From Trinickia violacea (GTDB lineage: Bacteria > Pseudomonadota > Gammaproteobacteria > Burkholderiales > Burkholderiaceae), in assembly GCF_005280735.1 (NCBI RefSeq), contig NZ_CP040078.1, positions 2,728,001 through 2,792,000 on the forward strand: DNA of 64,000 bases, given 5' to 3'. The translations under genes and the position numbers were made by a program. Position 1 is the stretch's first letter; every line of letters begins with the position of its first letter. The notes beneath the pieces are model-generated. The model searched no databases. It had not been told where the DNA came from and was given only the letters and a program-made list of their open reading frames with translations. Below, piece after piece: positions 40,986 through 51,899 of the stretch.

Positions 40986-42041
40986 TCACGAAACGGCTTG
41001 AACCGCTTGAGCCGCCTGCCGCTCCTCCGCGATCAACCGGTCGAGCACGCGGCGCGACTGCACCCCGCCGGCATCGATATTGAGCTTCAGCAGATTACGC
41101 GTAGGGTTCGCGAGCACATTGCGCTGCTGCGCTTCGAGCATCTCGAGATCCTCGCCGAAGATCTTGCCCTGGCCCTCGCGGATCGTCTCCGTGAGCTGAG
41201 CGTCCCGCGGCTTGAAGTTGCGCGCCATGCCCCAGAAATACCAGATCGACGTATCCGTTTCCGGCGTGATGAAATCGACGACGATGCTCGACGCCTTGTG
41301 CTGCGCATCGGCGTGATAACCACCGCGCCCCGCATGCGCGACGCCGACTTCGATCATCACGTGGCTCGGCGGCGTGAAGCGGCAGATCTGCCAGCGGTCG
41401 CACGGGACATTGTCCGCGAGGCCGTTGCCGCGCAGCGCGGCGGCCCAGAACGGCGGCGGCATGATGTTCTCCATGAAGCGGCTCGTGACGACGCTGTCGC
41501 CCTCCACCTTCGTCTGCGGCGCGGCTTCCTCGATTTCGGCTTGACCGATGCTCGAAGCGTGCACATAGGTCTCGTGCGTGAGGTCCATCAGGTTGTCGAT
41601 CATCAGGCGGTAGTCGCAATGGATGTGATAAAGGCCGCCGCCGTGCGCCCATTCCGGGCTGTCGGCCCATTCGAGGTGATGGATCGTCGCGGGATCGGCG
41701 AGCGCCGGATCGCCCGGCCAGACCCAGATGAAACCGTAGCGCTCGACCGCGGGAAAGCGCCGGATCGAAGGAAACCCGCCCACGCGCTGGCCGGGCATCG
41801 ACGCGCATTTGCCTTCGGCACCCATCACGAGGCCGTGGTAGCCGCACACCAGTTGACCGTCGCGGACGAAGCCGAGCGAGAGCGGCGCGCCGCGATGCGG
41901 GCAAAAATCCTCGAGCGCGGCGACCGCGCCGTCCGGGCCGCGGAAAAACACCATCCTCTCGTTGCAGATCCGGCGGCCGAGCGGCTTGTCCGCGATTTCG
42001 TCCGGGGTACAGGCGACGTACCACGTGTTTCTCAGGAACAT
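40986..42041 (-). CDS. vanA: Vanillate O-demethylase oxygenase subunit
   Basis: A 351-residue Rieske oxygenase. The Rieske ligands are C47/H49 and C66/H69 (CPHRGAPLSLG... CGYHG). The mononuclear iron ligands are D153, H156 and H161 in NLMDLTHETYVHAS. VanA-type sequence and length (about 350) and the vanB neighbour indicate conversion of vanillate to protocatechuate and formaldehyde. The ATG at 42041 has a GGAGGAGAG ribosome binding site; the longer frame starts inside the operator. Product of the upstream cou-like pathway, vanillate, is its natural substrate here. Confidence 0.92.
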   Translation of the reverse strand: MFLRNTWYVACTPDEIADKPLGRRICNERMVFFRGPDGAVAALEDFCPHRGAPLSLGFVRDGQLVCGYHGLVMGAEGKCASMPGQRVGGFPSIRRFPAVERYGFIWVWPGDPALADPATIHHLEWADSPEWAHGGGLYHIHCDYRLMIDNLMDLTHETYVHASSIGQAEIEEAAPQTKVEGDSVVTSRFMENIMPPPFWAAALRGNGLADNVPCDRWQICRFTPPSHVMIEVGVAHAGRGGYHADAQHKASSIVVDFITPETDTSIWYFWGMARNFKPRDAQLTETIREGQGKIFGEDLEMLEAQQRNVLANPTRNLLKLNIDAGGVQSRRVLDRLIAEERQAAQAVQAVS

Positions 42042-42050
42042 CTCTCCTCC

Positions 42051-42062
42051 AATGTATACAAT
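42051..42062 (-). promoter_or_regulatory. VanR-type operator 1
   Basis: ATTGTATACATT on the minus strand, 9 bp upstream of vanA and touching its ribosome binding site. GTATAC is palindromic. The identical 12-mer recurs in opposite orientation at 42191-42202, 140 bp away. Confidence 0.6.
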
Positions 42063-42190
42063 TTTGATCGTGACGCTCGCACAGGCGCGCACGCGGTCAC
42101 TGACCAACGGCCATAAACATACGTAAATTGCGTGCTTTTCTTACTCAGCCTGGATTTCGCATCACTAGCCAAGCGCTATTACTGGTTTAG

Positions 42191-42202
42191 ATTGTATACA
42201 TT
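42191..42202 (+). promoter_or_regulatory. VanR-type operator 2
   Basis: ATTGTATACATT followed by TATACAG, in the 241-bp gap between the sigma-54 activator gene and vanA. Same 12-mer as at 42051-42062; a looped or cooperative repression complex is possible. Confidence 0.55.
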
Positions 42203-42282
42203 TATACAGGCTTGGCTACCGATTTGAATTCGAATCCGGGTAAACAAGTACGTATTCGGATTCGACGCCAAACGCCTCACGT

Positions 42283-44193
<1,911 letters not shown>

Positions 44194-44260
44194 CGCGTCT
44201 TGGGTCCCTTGGTAAGTTTTGGCGTTGCCGTCTTTCGGCAGATCGTTATTCGATGAAATG

Positions 44261-44308
44261 ATCAAATTCAATATTGATTATTTGATATAACTTTTATCAA
44301 TTGCGCAA
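44261..44308. promoter_or_regulatory. Likely upstream activator sites of the XylR-type regulator
   Basis: Several overlapping inverted repeats of the TTGA/TCAA type: TCAATATTGA (44268-44277), TTGATA-N7-TATCAA (44282-44300) and TATCAATTGCGCAA (44295-44308). They lie about 140-185 bp upstream of the sigma-54 promoter, the normal enhancer distance. Confidence 0.5.
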
Positions 44309-44446
44309 GCCACGAATCGCTTCTGGAGGTCGCTGCAAAGCAGCATCCAGCGTGTGCGCTGCTCGCTGGAAAGTCCCCGCCTCCCTTGCCTGCCGCAGTC
44401 GCCGGCGTTACGGCGCACTACAGCAACCCCACTCGCGCCACGCGCA

Positions 44447-44462
44447 TGGCACGTCCATTGCA
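44447..44462 (+). promoter_or_regulatory. Sigma-54 (-24/-12) promoter
   Basis: TGGCAC-N5-TTGCA with GG (44448-44449) and GC (44460-44461) separated by exactly 10 bp, 67 bp upstream of the aldehyde dehydrogenase start and facing it. Confidence 0.8.
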
Positions 44463-44528
44463 AAGACAGACGCCGTGCGCGCGGCTACCCCCGGCACTTA
44501 ACGACACCTCAAAGACGGAGACAAAAAC

Positions 44529-46010
44529 ATGGCAGACAGGCAGGCGAACCCGCTCATCGATCACGACACCTGGGCCGGCCGCCTTTTTGGCGGCACCGAT
44601 GGCATTTGGTATACCGCATGCGAAATACGGGATGTCATCGAACCGGCCACGGGCGAACGGCTCACGCAAGTCGGCCTGGCGCGAGCCGCGGACGTCGCGC
44701 GCGCCGCCCAAGCCGCGGCGGCCGCCCAGCCGGCGTGGGCGGCGCTCGCACCGCGCGAACGCGCCGCGATTCTGCGCCGCGCCGCCGCCGCGCTCGAGCG
44801 CGACTTGGAGCCCGCCGCGCGCTACATCGCCCGCGAAACCGGCGGCATTCTCGCGAAAGCCCAGCTCGAAGTGGCCGAGGCCGCGACGCAACTGCATATC
44901 GCCGCGAGCCTTCCGCTGCAGCCACACGGGCTCGTGCTGCCCTCGGTCGCGGGACGCTTGAGCTACGCGCGGCGCGTGCCGCATGGCGTGGTCGGCGTGA
45001 TCTCGCCGTTCAACTTTCCGCTGATCCTGGCGATGCGCTCGGTCGCGCCCGCGCTCGCCACCGGCAACGCCGTCGTGCTCAAGCCCGATCCTCAGACGCC
45101 GGTCAGCGGCGGCTTTCTGATTGCGCGCGCGTTCGAGGAAGCCGGCTTGCCGCCCGGCGTGCTGCAAGTGCTGCCGGGCGACGCCGAAGCGGGCGCGGCA
45201 GTCGTCGAAGCGCCCGAGGTTCGCATGATCGCCTTCACCGGCTCGACGGCCGCCGGCCGCAAGGTCGGCGAACTCGCCGGGCGCTTGTTGAAGAAGGTGT
45301 CGCTCGAACTCGGCGGTAAGAACACGCTGATCGTGCTCGACGACGCCGACCTCGACATCGCCGCCAGCAACGCCGCGTTCGGCGCATTCTTTCACCAAGG
45401 GCAGATCTGCATGGCAACGGGCCGCATCGTCGCGCATCGCAAGATCGCCGCCGAGCTGACGCGGCGCCTCGTCGACAAGGCCAATACGCTGCCTGTGGGC
45501 GATCCGGCGAGCGGCACCGTCGCGCTCGGGCCGCTGATCAACGCGCGGCAACTGCAGAACGTCGATGCGATCGTCCGGGCGTCGATCGAGGCCGGAGCGG
45601 TGCTCGAAGCCGGCGGCACGCACGAGCGCCTGTTCTATCAGCCGACCGTGCTCTCGAACGTGCAGCCCGGCATGCGTGCGTTCGACGAGGAAATCTTCGG
45701 CCCCGTTGCCGCGATCACGCCATTCGACAGCGACGACGAAGCGATCGCACTGGCCAACCGCACGGAATACGGGCTTTCTTGCGCGGTGATCGGCGCATCG
45801 GTCCAGCGTGCGAGCGCCATCGGCGAGCGGCTCAAATGCGGTCTCCTGCACATCAACGGCCAAACCGTCGCCGACGAGTGCGTGAACCCGTTCGGCGGAC
45901 GCGGCGACTCCGGCAACGGCAGCAGCATGGGCGGCCCCGCCGATTTCGACGAATACACGCAATGGCAATGGGTAACGGTCAAGGAAGCTGCCGAGCGCAC
46001 GCCGTTTTGA
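44529..46010 (+). CDS. NAD-dependent aryl aldehyde dehydrogenase (benzaldehyde/vanillin type)
   Basis: A 493-residue aldehyde dehydrogenase superfamily enzyme. Catalytic residues are general base E260 (LELGGKN) and nucleophile C294 (FFHQGQICMATGR); the cofactor-site ISPFNFPL and GSTAAGRKVG are intact. The N terminus (WAGRLFGGTDGIWYTA) is typical of XylC/AreC-like benzaldehyde dehydrogenases; vanillin dehydrogenases are close relatives. It begins 67 bp downstream of a sigma-54 promoter and is followed by an aryl alcohol dehydrogenase, so an alcohol-to-acid route (benzyl or vanillyl alcohols) is indicated. The acid product vanillate would pass to VanAB. Confidence 0.88.
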   Translation: MADRQANPLIDHDTWAGRLFGGTDGIWYTACEIRDVIEPATGERLTQVGLARAADVARAAQAAAAAQPAWAALAPRERAAILRRAAAALERDLEPAARYIARETGGILAKAQLEVAEAATQLHIAASLPLQPHGLVLPSVAGRLSYARRVPHGVVGVISPFNFPLILAMRSVAPALATGNAVVLKPDPQTPVSGGFLIARAFEEAGLPPGVLQVLPGDAEAGAAVVEAPEVRMIAFTGSTAAGRKVGELAGRLLKKVSLELGGKNTLIVLDDADLDIAASNAAFGAFFHQGQICMATGRIVAHRKIAAELTRRLVDKANTLPVGDPASGTVALGPLINARQLQNVDAIVRASIEAGAVLEAGGTHERLFYQPTVLSNVQPGMRAFDEEIFGPVAAITPFDSDDEAIALANRTEYGLSCAVIGASVQRASAIGERLKCGLLHINGQTVADECVNPFGGRGDSGNGSSMGGPADFDEYTQWQWVTVKEAAERTPF

Positions 46011-46044
46011 ACCGCAATTACGAGCTTTGCACAGGAGACAAAAA

Positions 46045-47142
46045 ATGAAGATCAAAGCCGCGGTGGTCCACGAAAAAGGCGGGCCGCTGACGATTGAAAC
46101 GCTGGAGCTGGAGGAACCGCGCGATGACGAGATTCTCGTGCGCGTCGTCGCGACGGGGGTGTGCCATACCGACGTCGTGGTGCGCGACGGACTGCTGCCG
46201 ACGCCGCATCCGGTCGTGCTCGGCCATGAGGGCGCGGGCATCGTCGAGCGCGTCGGGCGCAACGTCACGAAGGTCGCGCCGGGCGATGCGATCGTGATGA
46301 CCTACGATTCGTGCGGCACCTGCCCCGCTTGCGCCGCGCATGCGCAAAGCTATTGCCACGCGTTTTTTCCGCGCAACTTCTTTGCGACGCGCCCCGACGG
46401 AAGCAGCGCGCTATCGAAGGACGGCGCGCGGATTCACGGCAACTTCTTCGGGCAATCGTCGTTCGCGACGCATGCGCTTTGCCGCGCAAGCAATGTCGTC
46501 AAAGTGCCCGCCGACGCGCCGCTCGAATTGCTCGGGCCGCTCGCGTGCGGGGTGCAGACCGGCGCGGGCGCCGTGATGAACGCACTGCGCGTGCCGGCGG
46601 GGGCCACCTTTGCGGTATTCGGCGCGGGGTCGGTCGGGTTGTCAGCGGTCATGGCGGCACGTGTCGTCGGCGCGACGACGATCGTCGCGATCGATCTGCA
46701 CGACGAGCGGCTGGATTTCGCGCGCAGCGTGGGAGCGACGCATACGCTGAATCCCGCGCGTGACGACGTGGTGGCCGCGCTGATCGCATTGACGGGGTAT
46801 GGCATCGACTACGCGCTCGATACGACCGGTGCCGCCAAAGTCATTCGGCAAGCGGCCGATAGTCTCGCGCCTCGCGGCACGTGTGGCGTGCTCGGCGCTT
46901 CCGCGCCGGGGACGGAGATCGTGCTCGACGAAGTGCATTTCATGAGCGGCGGCAGGCGGCTGATGGGTATCGTGGAGGGGGAGTCCACGCCCGATACGTT
47001 CATTCCCACGCTGATCAAGCTGCACGCGCTCGGGATGTTCCCGTTTGAGCGGATGGTGAAGTTCTATCCGCTCGAGGACATCAATCTCGCTATCGCGGAT
47101 TCGCTCGAAGGAAAAACGATTAAGCCGATTGTGAGGATGTGA
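46045..47142 (+). CDS. Zinc-dependent aryl alcohol dehydrogenase (MDR family)
   Basis: A 365-residue medium-chain dehydrogenase. Catalytic zinc ligands are C40 and H61/E62 (GVCHTD, GHEGAGIVERVG). The structural-zinc cysteines are C90, C93, C96 and C104 (CGTCPACAAHAQSYC). The NAD fold is FAVFGAGSVGLSAVMAARVVGA. It resembles XylB/AreB benzyl alcohol dehydrogenases. The start at 46045 has an AGGAGA ribosome binding site; the 6-residue longer frame is rejected. It lies 34 bp after the aldehyde dehydrogenase, in one sigma-54-controlled operon, and oxidises the alcohol to the aldehyde for that enzyme. Confidence 0.9.
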   Translation: MKIKAAVVHEKGGPLTIETLELEEPRDDEILVRVVATGVCHTDVVVRDGLLPTPHPVVLGHEGAGIVERVGRNVTKVAPGDAIVMTYDSCGTCPACAAHAQSYCHAFFPRNFFATRPDGSSALSKDGARIHGNFFGQSSFATHALCRASNVVKVPADAPLELLGPLACGVQTGAGAVMNALRVPAGATFAVFGAGSVGLSAVMAARVVGATTIVAIDLHDERLDFARSVGATHTLNPARDDVVAALIALTGYGIDYALDTTGAAKVIRQAADSLAPRGTCGVLGASAPGTEIVLDEVHFMSGGRRLMGIVEGESTPDTFIPTLIKLHALGMFPFERMVKFYPLEDINLAIADSLEGKTIKPIVRM

Positions 47143-47229
47143 TGCTTGAACGCCCGCCGGACCGGTCCTGGTACGGCGGGCGGCGAGCGGCGGGTATCCG
47201 CGCAACGCGTGCGCTGCGCTCGAACGAAT

Positions 47230-48003
47230 TCACCGCGGCGGAAGCCGCAAAGCCCCATCGAGTCGAATCACCTCCCCATTCAACGCCGTGTTGCCGATCA
47301 CATGCAACGCGAGATCCGCAAACTCTTCCGGTTTGCCCAATCGTTTCGGAAACGGAATCGAAGCCGCGAGCGATTGCTGCACCTCCTCGGGCAGCGCGTA
47401 AAGCAACGGCGTCAGGAACAAGCCCGGCGCAATCGTCACGACGCGCACGCCGAACTGCGCCAGGTCGCGCGCCAGGGGCAGCGTCAGAGATACGAGTCCG
47501 CCCTTCGACGCGGCATACGCAGCCTGCCCCACTTGCCCGTCGTACGCCGCGACCGACGCCGTGCAGACAATCACCCCGCGCTCGCCGTCTTCCAGCGGGA
47601 GCGCCCGTGTCATTCGCGCCGCCGCCAAGCGGATCACGTTGAACGTGCCGAGCAAATTCACATTGATGATCCGGGCGAAATCGTCCTGCGGCATCGCCGC
47701 GCCGTCCCGCCCGACGAGCCGCCTGGCGCCGCCGATGCCCGCGCAATTCACAAGGATGCGCGCCGCGCCGTGCGCGCGCTCGCCCGCGTCCAATGCCGCT
47801 TCGATGGACGCCGCGTCGGTGATGTCGCATCGCCGCACGAGCGCCACGCTGCGCCCCAGTTCTTCGGCAAGCGCCTCCAGCGCAGCCTCATTCACGTCGA
47901 GCAGCGTCACGCGCGCGCCCGCGGCCACCAATGCGCGCGCCGTCTGCGCGCCCAATCCCGATGCCGCGCCCGTGACGAGCGCGGCCTGTCCTTTTGCTTG
48001 CAT
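47230..48003 (-). CDS. SDR family 3-hydroxyacyl-CoA dehydrogenase-like enzyme (CouN-like)
   Basis: A 257-residue short-chain dehydrogenase of the HSD10 type. The cofactor motif is TGAASGLG (11-18), LLDVNEAAL gives an NAD-preferring aspartate, and the catalytic YAASK is at about 166-170. The final part FPKRLGKPEEFADLALHVIGN is family-typical. It lies 35 bp after the amidohydrolase gene on the same strand. In the Rhodococcus couLMNO pathway a dehydrogenase in this position oxidises 3-hydroxy-3-aryl-propanoyl-CoA to the beta-keto thioester; the same step is proposed here. Confidence 0.85.
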   Translation of the reverse strand: MQAKGQAALVTGAASGLGAQTARALVAAGARVTLLDVNEAALEALAEELGRSVALVRRCDITDAASIEAALDAGERAHGAARILVNCAGIGGARRLVGRDGAAMPQDDFARIINVNLLGTFNVIRLAAARMTRALPLEDGERGVIVCTASVAAYDGQVGQAAYAASKGGLVSLTLPLARDLAQFGVRVVTIAPGLFLTPLLYALPEEVQQSLAASIPFPKRLGKPEEFADLALHVIGNTALNGEVIRLDGALRLPPR

Positions 48004-48038
48004 GGATTGACCTCAACAGTAAGTCGATCAGGTGACGA

Positions 48039-48938
48039 TCATGAAGCCGGTGCCGAAGGTGCTTGACTCAGCCCCAGCAATCGCACTGCGTTTTCCTTTA
48101 AAAGCAGCGGGTGCACCTCCGGCTTGAAGCCCGCTTTCTGAAAGTCGTCGAGCCATCTATCAGGGCGAATCAACGGAAAGTCCGAGGCGAACAACATCCG
48201 CTCTTTCAACAGCGAGTTCGCGTACTGAACGAGCTGCGGCGGAAAATACTTCGGCGACCACCCCGACAAATCGATGTACACGTTCGGCTTATGCAAGCAG
48301 ATCGACAGCGCCTCGTCCTGCCAGGGCCACGACGGATGCGCGATCACCACCTTCATGTCAGGGAAGTCCGCAGCTACGTCGTCGAGATGGATCGGCTCCG
48401 AATACTTGAGCCGCAACCCGCCGCCGCCCGGCATTCCGCTGCCGATACCGGAATGTCCGCTATGAAATACCGCGGGCAATCCGTATTCGGCGATCACCTC
48501 GTAAAGCGGGTACGCCATGCGATCGTTGGCGTAAAAGCCCTGCACGGTCGGATGAAACTTGAAGCCGCGCACGCCGTATTCCTCGATCAAACGCCGCGCC
48601 TCGCGCGCGCCCATCTTGCCCTTGTGCGGATCGATGCTCGCGAACGCGATCATGATGTCGCGGTTATTCGCGGCGAATTCGGCGATCTCTTCGTTCGGTA
48701 TCCGCCGGCGCCCCATCTGGCTTTCGGCGTCGACCGTAAACATCACGAAGCCGATCTTGCGCTCGCGGTAATACTCGATCGTCTCGGGGATCGTCGGGCG
48801 CCGCCCTTGGCGCAGCACGGTACCGAAGTATTTGTCCGCCGCGTCGTCGAACTCCTTGCCGAACAGGTCCGGCGGCTGGCAGCACGAAACTTCCGCGTGC
48901 ACGTGAGTATCGATCGCGATCAGGTTTTCGATGTCCAT
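48039..48938 (-). CDS. Amidohydrolase-2 family protein (CouO-like beta-keto thioester hydrolase)
   Basis: A 299-residue TIM-barrel metal enzyme of the amidohydrolase_2 (ACMSD-like) family. The metal motif is D10-T-H12-V-H14 near the N terminus, with GFKFHPTVQGFYAND, AVFHSGHSGIGSG, VIAHPSWPW and FASDFPLIRPDRW as later strand-end blocks. By itself this family suggests a decarboxylase or hydrolase. In the Rhodococcus couLMNO cluster the homologous-type protein CouO hydrolyses the beta-ketoacyl-CoA to the benzoate and acetyl-CoA. A strong AAGGAG ribosome binding site precedes it, and a MarR-type half-site lies 28 bp upstream. Confidence 0.85.
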   Translation of the reverse strand: MDIENLIAIDTHVHAEVSCCQPPDLFGKEFDDAADKYFGTVLRQGRRPTIPETIEYYRERKIGFVMFTVDAESQMGRRRIPNEEIAEFAANNRDIMIAFASIDPHKGKMGAREARRLIEEYGVRGFKFHPTVQGFYANDRMAYPLYEVIAEYGLPAVFHSGHSGIGSGMPGGGGLRLKYSEPIHLDDVAADFPDMKVVIAHPSWPWQDEALSICLHKPNVYIDLSGWSPKYFPPQLVQYANSLLKERMLFASDFPLIRPDRWLDDFQKAGFKPEVHPLLLKENAVRLLGLSQAPSAPAS

Positions 48939-48965
48939 TTCATCGACTCCTTATTTTGCATTCCT

Positions 48966-48976
48966 ACATAACTATT
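48966..48976. promoter_or_regulatory. MarR-type half-site A
   Basis: ACATAACTATT, identical over 11 bp to the right arm of the palindrome at 51764-51784, located 28 bp upstream of the amidohydrolase gene. Only one arm is conserved, so binding may be weaker. Confidence 0.4.
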
Positions 48977-49005
48977 ACACGGCAGCATTTTCAAAAGCGA
49001 TGACT

Positions 49006-50862
49006 TTACCGGCGTGGCAGCCAGACGGTCAGGGCGCCGCCGCCGCGATGCAGCGCGTCGACAGTCGCCGCGCGCTGCGTGAGCACGGCGCGCTGGTTGA
49101 TCGAGCCTTTGTCGGTCACCTCGCCGGTCGCGAGCGACGGCGGAGGGTCGAGCAGCGCCGCTCGCGCGACGCGGTTCGCGCTGCCGGTGCCCCCGGCGTG
49201 AAGCGTATCGAGCATCGTCTGAAAAGCCTCGGCGACGGACGGGTGCGCCAACACTTCCACGGCACTCGCGTCCGGCAGGCTGGCCAATGCTCGGCACGCA
49301 GCCAGATTCGGCACGATCAGCACGCCGATTTCGTCTCGATCGTGCCCGGTGACGATCACATCGGCCACATACGGGCTGCCTGCCGCAATCACGCGTTGCC
49401 GCAGCGGCCCAACGCTGACCCAGGTGCCCGTGCTGAGCTTGAAATCCTCCGCGACGCGTCCGTCGAACGCAAAGCCGCGATTCGGTTGCGACGCATCGAG
49501 CCAGCGCACCGCGTCGCCCGAGCGAAAAAAGCCTTCTTCGTCGAACGCCTCGGCGCTTTGCTCGGGCGCGCGCCAATAGCCAGGCGTCACGTTCGGGCCG
49601 CGATAGCGCACTTCGAGCTTGCGGCTCGCCCCGTCGCCGACCGGCACGAGCTTGAGCTCCATGCCCGGCAGCGGCACGCCGATCTGGCCCGCCATCACGT
49701 CGGTCTCGACCACCATCAGCGCGGACGGCGCCGTTTCCGTCATGCCAAGGCCCGTGTTCATCACGATCCGCTCGCCACAGTGCGCGACGGCGCTTGCGTG
49801 AAGACGGTCCCATACCGGCTGCTCGAGCGCCGCGCCCGCATAGAACTGCATGCGCAAACGGCGGTAGAAGCTCTCGCGCAGCACGGCGTCGTCTTCCAGC
49901 GCGCGCGCAATGTCTTCCCAGCCCTTCGGAACGTTGAAATAAACGGTCGGCGAAATCTCACGCAGGTTCGCAAGCGTGGTGGCGATGCCGTCGGCAGTGG
50001 GCTTGCCGTCGTCGATATAGAGCGAGCCACCGTGAAAAAGCGTCAGCCCGAAGTTCTGGTTGCCGCCGAACGTGTGATGCCACGGCAGCCAGTCGAGAAA
50101 GACCGGCGGCTCGTCCGCGAGGAACGGCCAAGCCGCGGTTTCCATCACGAGGTTGCTCGCCCACATCCGGTTCGTATTGATGACCGCCTTCGGCATCTTC
50201 GTCGAACCCGACGTGCAGAGGAATTTGACGATCGTGTCGGCATCGGTCGCTGAACGCGCCGCATCGATCCTGCCGGTCGGTTGCGTCGCGAGCAATGCGG
50301 CAAGCGGCGTACTCTCGCGCTCGGCAAGGGGCGCATCGGCGATCACGACTTCGACGCCGGCCGGCACCGCTTCGACGATGGCCGCGGCGAAGCGGCCGCC
50401 GTCGTCGGCGAACACCAGGCCCGGCGTGAGCAGCGAAAGGATATGCCGCAGCTTGCCGTAGCTCTTGTCGAGCAGCGAATACGCGGGCGAAACCGGCGCA
50501 TAGGGCACGCCTGCACACAAGCAGCCGAGCGCGACGAGCGCATGTTCGATCGAATTGCCCGAAAGAATCGCCACTGGCCGCTCGGCGCTCAGTCCGCGCG
50601 ACAGCAGCGCCTCGCCGATGCCGCGCGCCGCGCGCGCCGCTTGCTCGTAGCTCACGCGTTGCCACTGTCCGTCGGCGCCGCGGCGCGCGATAAAGGTGCG
50701 TTCGGGAGCCACCGCCGCGTGCTCGAACAGAAGATCGATCACGCGTGCCGGAAAAGCGCCGAGCGGTGTCGTCGAACGAACGCGCAACGTGCCGTCGCGG
50801 TTCTCGGTCACTTCAAGGGGGCCGACGCCGAAATCCACGCGTCGATAAGGGTGTGCTGGCAT
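49006..50862 (-). CDS. fcs: Feruloyl-CoA / hydroxycinnamoyl-CoA synthetase
   Basis: A 618-residue adenylate-forming ligase. The AMP-binding loop is FLCTSGSTKMPKAVI, then FLDWLPWHHTFGGNQNFG, the A5-type motif GLGMTETAP, and FFRSGDAVRWLD with the GRVAEDFKLSTGTWVSVGPLR hinge, as in Fcs enzymes. It activates ferulate, p-coumarate or caffeate to their CoA esters with ATP. The ATG at 50862 has a GGAGACA ribosome binding site. It follows the crotonase gene after 84 bp on the same strand. The usual acyl-CoA synthetase lysine region is replaced by the Fcs-specific C terminus ending GSINQRAVLTQRA. Confidence 0.93.
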   Translation of the reverse strand: MPAHPYRRVDFGVGPLEVTENRDGTLRVRSTTPLGAFPARVIDLLFEHAAVAPERTFIARRGADGQWQRVSYEQAARAARGIGEALLSRGLSAERPVAILSGNSIEHALVALGCLCAGVPYAPVSPAYSLLDKSYGKLRHILSLLTPGLVFADDGGRFAAAIVEAVPAGVEVVIADAPLAERESTPLAALLATQPTGRIDAARSATDADTIVKFLCTSGSTKMPKAVINTNRMWASNLVMETAAWPFLADEPPVFLDWLPWHHTFGGNQNFGLTLFHGGSLYIDDGKPTADGIATTLANLREISPTVYFNVPKGWEDIARALEDDAVLRESFYRRLRMQFYAGAALEQPVWDRLHASAVAHCGERIVMNTGLGMTETAPSALMVVETDVMAGQIGVPLPGMELKLVPVGDGASRKLEVRYRGPNVTPGYWRAPEQSAEAFDEEGFFRSGDAVRWLDASQPNRGFAFDGRVAEDFKLSTGTWVSVGPLRQRVIAAGSPYVADVIVTGHDRDEIGVLIVPNLAACRALASLPDASAVEVLAHPSVAEAFQTMLDTLHAGGTGSANRVARAALLDPPPSLATGEVTDKGSINQRAVLTQRAATVDALHRGGGALTVWLPRR

Positions 50863-50946
50863 CGATTGTCTCCGTCTTCCTTGCTGATAGCTGCGGTCTT
50901 GCTTGCCGTCTTGTTCAGTGCGCAACGTTTGAAGCCGAGTCACCTA

Positions 50947-51729
50947 TTACTTCGGCCACACGCGACCCGACTTGTGCTCGAGAAACGCGGCGAGCCGGTC
51001 CTGCGTCTGCGGATCGCTGAGCGCGACCGATGCCATCAGCGATTCTGTCAGCAAGCCGTCCTGAATCGATTGATCGGCGATGCGCGGCAACACATGCGTC
51101 ACCGCATAGTTGGTGGTCGGTGAATTCTGCGCGATGCGTTCGGCGAGTTCGCGGGCCTTTGCCAACCCCTCGCCGTTACCCACCCGATATTGGGCGATGC
51201 CGGCGTCGTAGCCTTCGCGCGAGTCGTACACGCGGCCGGTCAGCATCATGTCGGCCATCCGCGCGACGCCGATCAGGCGCGGCACGCGGACCGACGCGCC
51301 ACCGCCGACGAAGAGGCCGCGGCTGCCCTCGGGAAGCGCGAAGAACGCCGATTCCTCGGCGACACGCACATGGCACGCCGACGCTAATTCGAGCCCGCCG
51401 CCGATCGTCGCTCCTTTCAGCACAGCGACGACGGGCGCCCGGCCGAACTGGATCTGTTCGAACGCCGCATGCCACATCCGCGAATGGTGCATAGCTTCGA
51501 CGGTGCCGCGCTCGCGCATCTCGGAGAGATCGAGCCCCGCGCAAAAATGCTCGCCTTCGGCGTGCAGGACGATTGCGCGGACCGTGTCCGGCATCGTTTC
51601 GAACGCGCGCCGCAATTCGGCGACGAGAGGATCGCTGATCGCGTTGCGTTTTGCAGGGCGGTTCAGGCAAACGAACGCCAAAGGTTCGGCGTATTCGACC
51701 TTCAAAAATTCGTAGGAGGGTTGCGTCAT
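50947..51729 (-). CDS. Enoyl-CoA hydratase/crotonase family protein (CouM-like)
   Basis: A 260-residue crotonase. The oxyanion-hole blocks are AEGEHFCAGLDLSEM and VLKGATIGGGLELASACHVRVAEESAFFALPEGSRGLFVGGGASVRVPRLIG. It should hydrate hydroxycinnamoyl-CoA. Two outcomes are possible: a hydratase-lyase (Ech) giving an aldehyde, or a plain hydratase feeding the SDR and amidohydrolase next door; gene context favours the second. The ATG at 51729 is chosen over a TTG 4 codons earlier. It is the first gene of the ech-fcs unit and diverges from the MarR gene across the palindrome at 51764-51784. Confidence 0.88.
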   Translation of the reverse strand: MTQPSYEFLKVEYAEPLAFVCLNRPAKRNAISDPLVAELRRAFETMPDTVRAIVLHAEGEHFCAGLDLSEMRERGTVEAMHHSRMWHAAFEQIQFGRAPVVAVLKGATIGGGLELASACHVRVAEESAFFALPEGSRGLFVGGGASVRVPRLIGVARMADMMLTGRVYDSREGYDAGIAQYRVGNGEGLAKARELAERIAQNSPTTNYAVTHVLPRIADQSIQDGLLTESLMASVALSDPQTQDRLAAFLEHKSGRVWPK

Positions 51730-51763
51730 GTTCACCACCAATCAAGTATCGATTACCATGCAT

Positions 51764-51784
51764 ATAGTTATATCACATAACTAT
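51764..51784. promoter_or_regulatory. MarR operator B (perfect palindrome)
   Basis: ATAGTTAT (51764-51771) and ATAACTAT (51777-51784) form a perfect 8-bp inverted repeat with a 5-bp spacer, in the divergent crotonase/MarR promoter region. It is the best copy of a motif seen at three places in this cluster. Confidence 0.7.
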
Positions 51785-51899
51785 TTCAGCAACAAGCAAT
51801 CGGCGATTTTCGGCACGCCTTGGCACGCTTGGCTTTTAGGGCCGCGTGTTATGATCGGCGCGACCTATTCCATGCTTTTTTGTCAACGCGACCATTTAC

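Noticed and set aside
50947..51729. Naming the crotonase ech (feruloyl-CoA hydratase-lyase).
   Set aside because: Neighbouring SDR and amidohydrolase genes indicate a beta-oxidative route, so lyase activity is not assumed.
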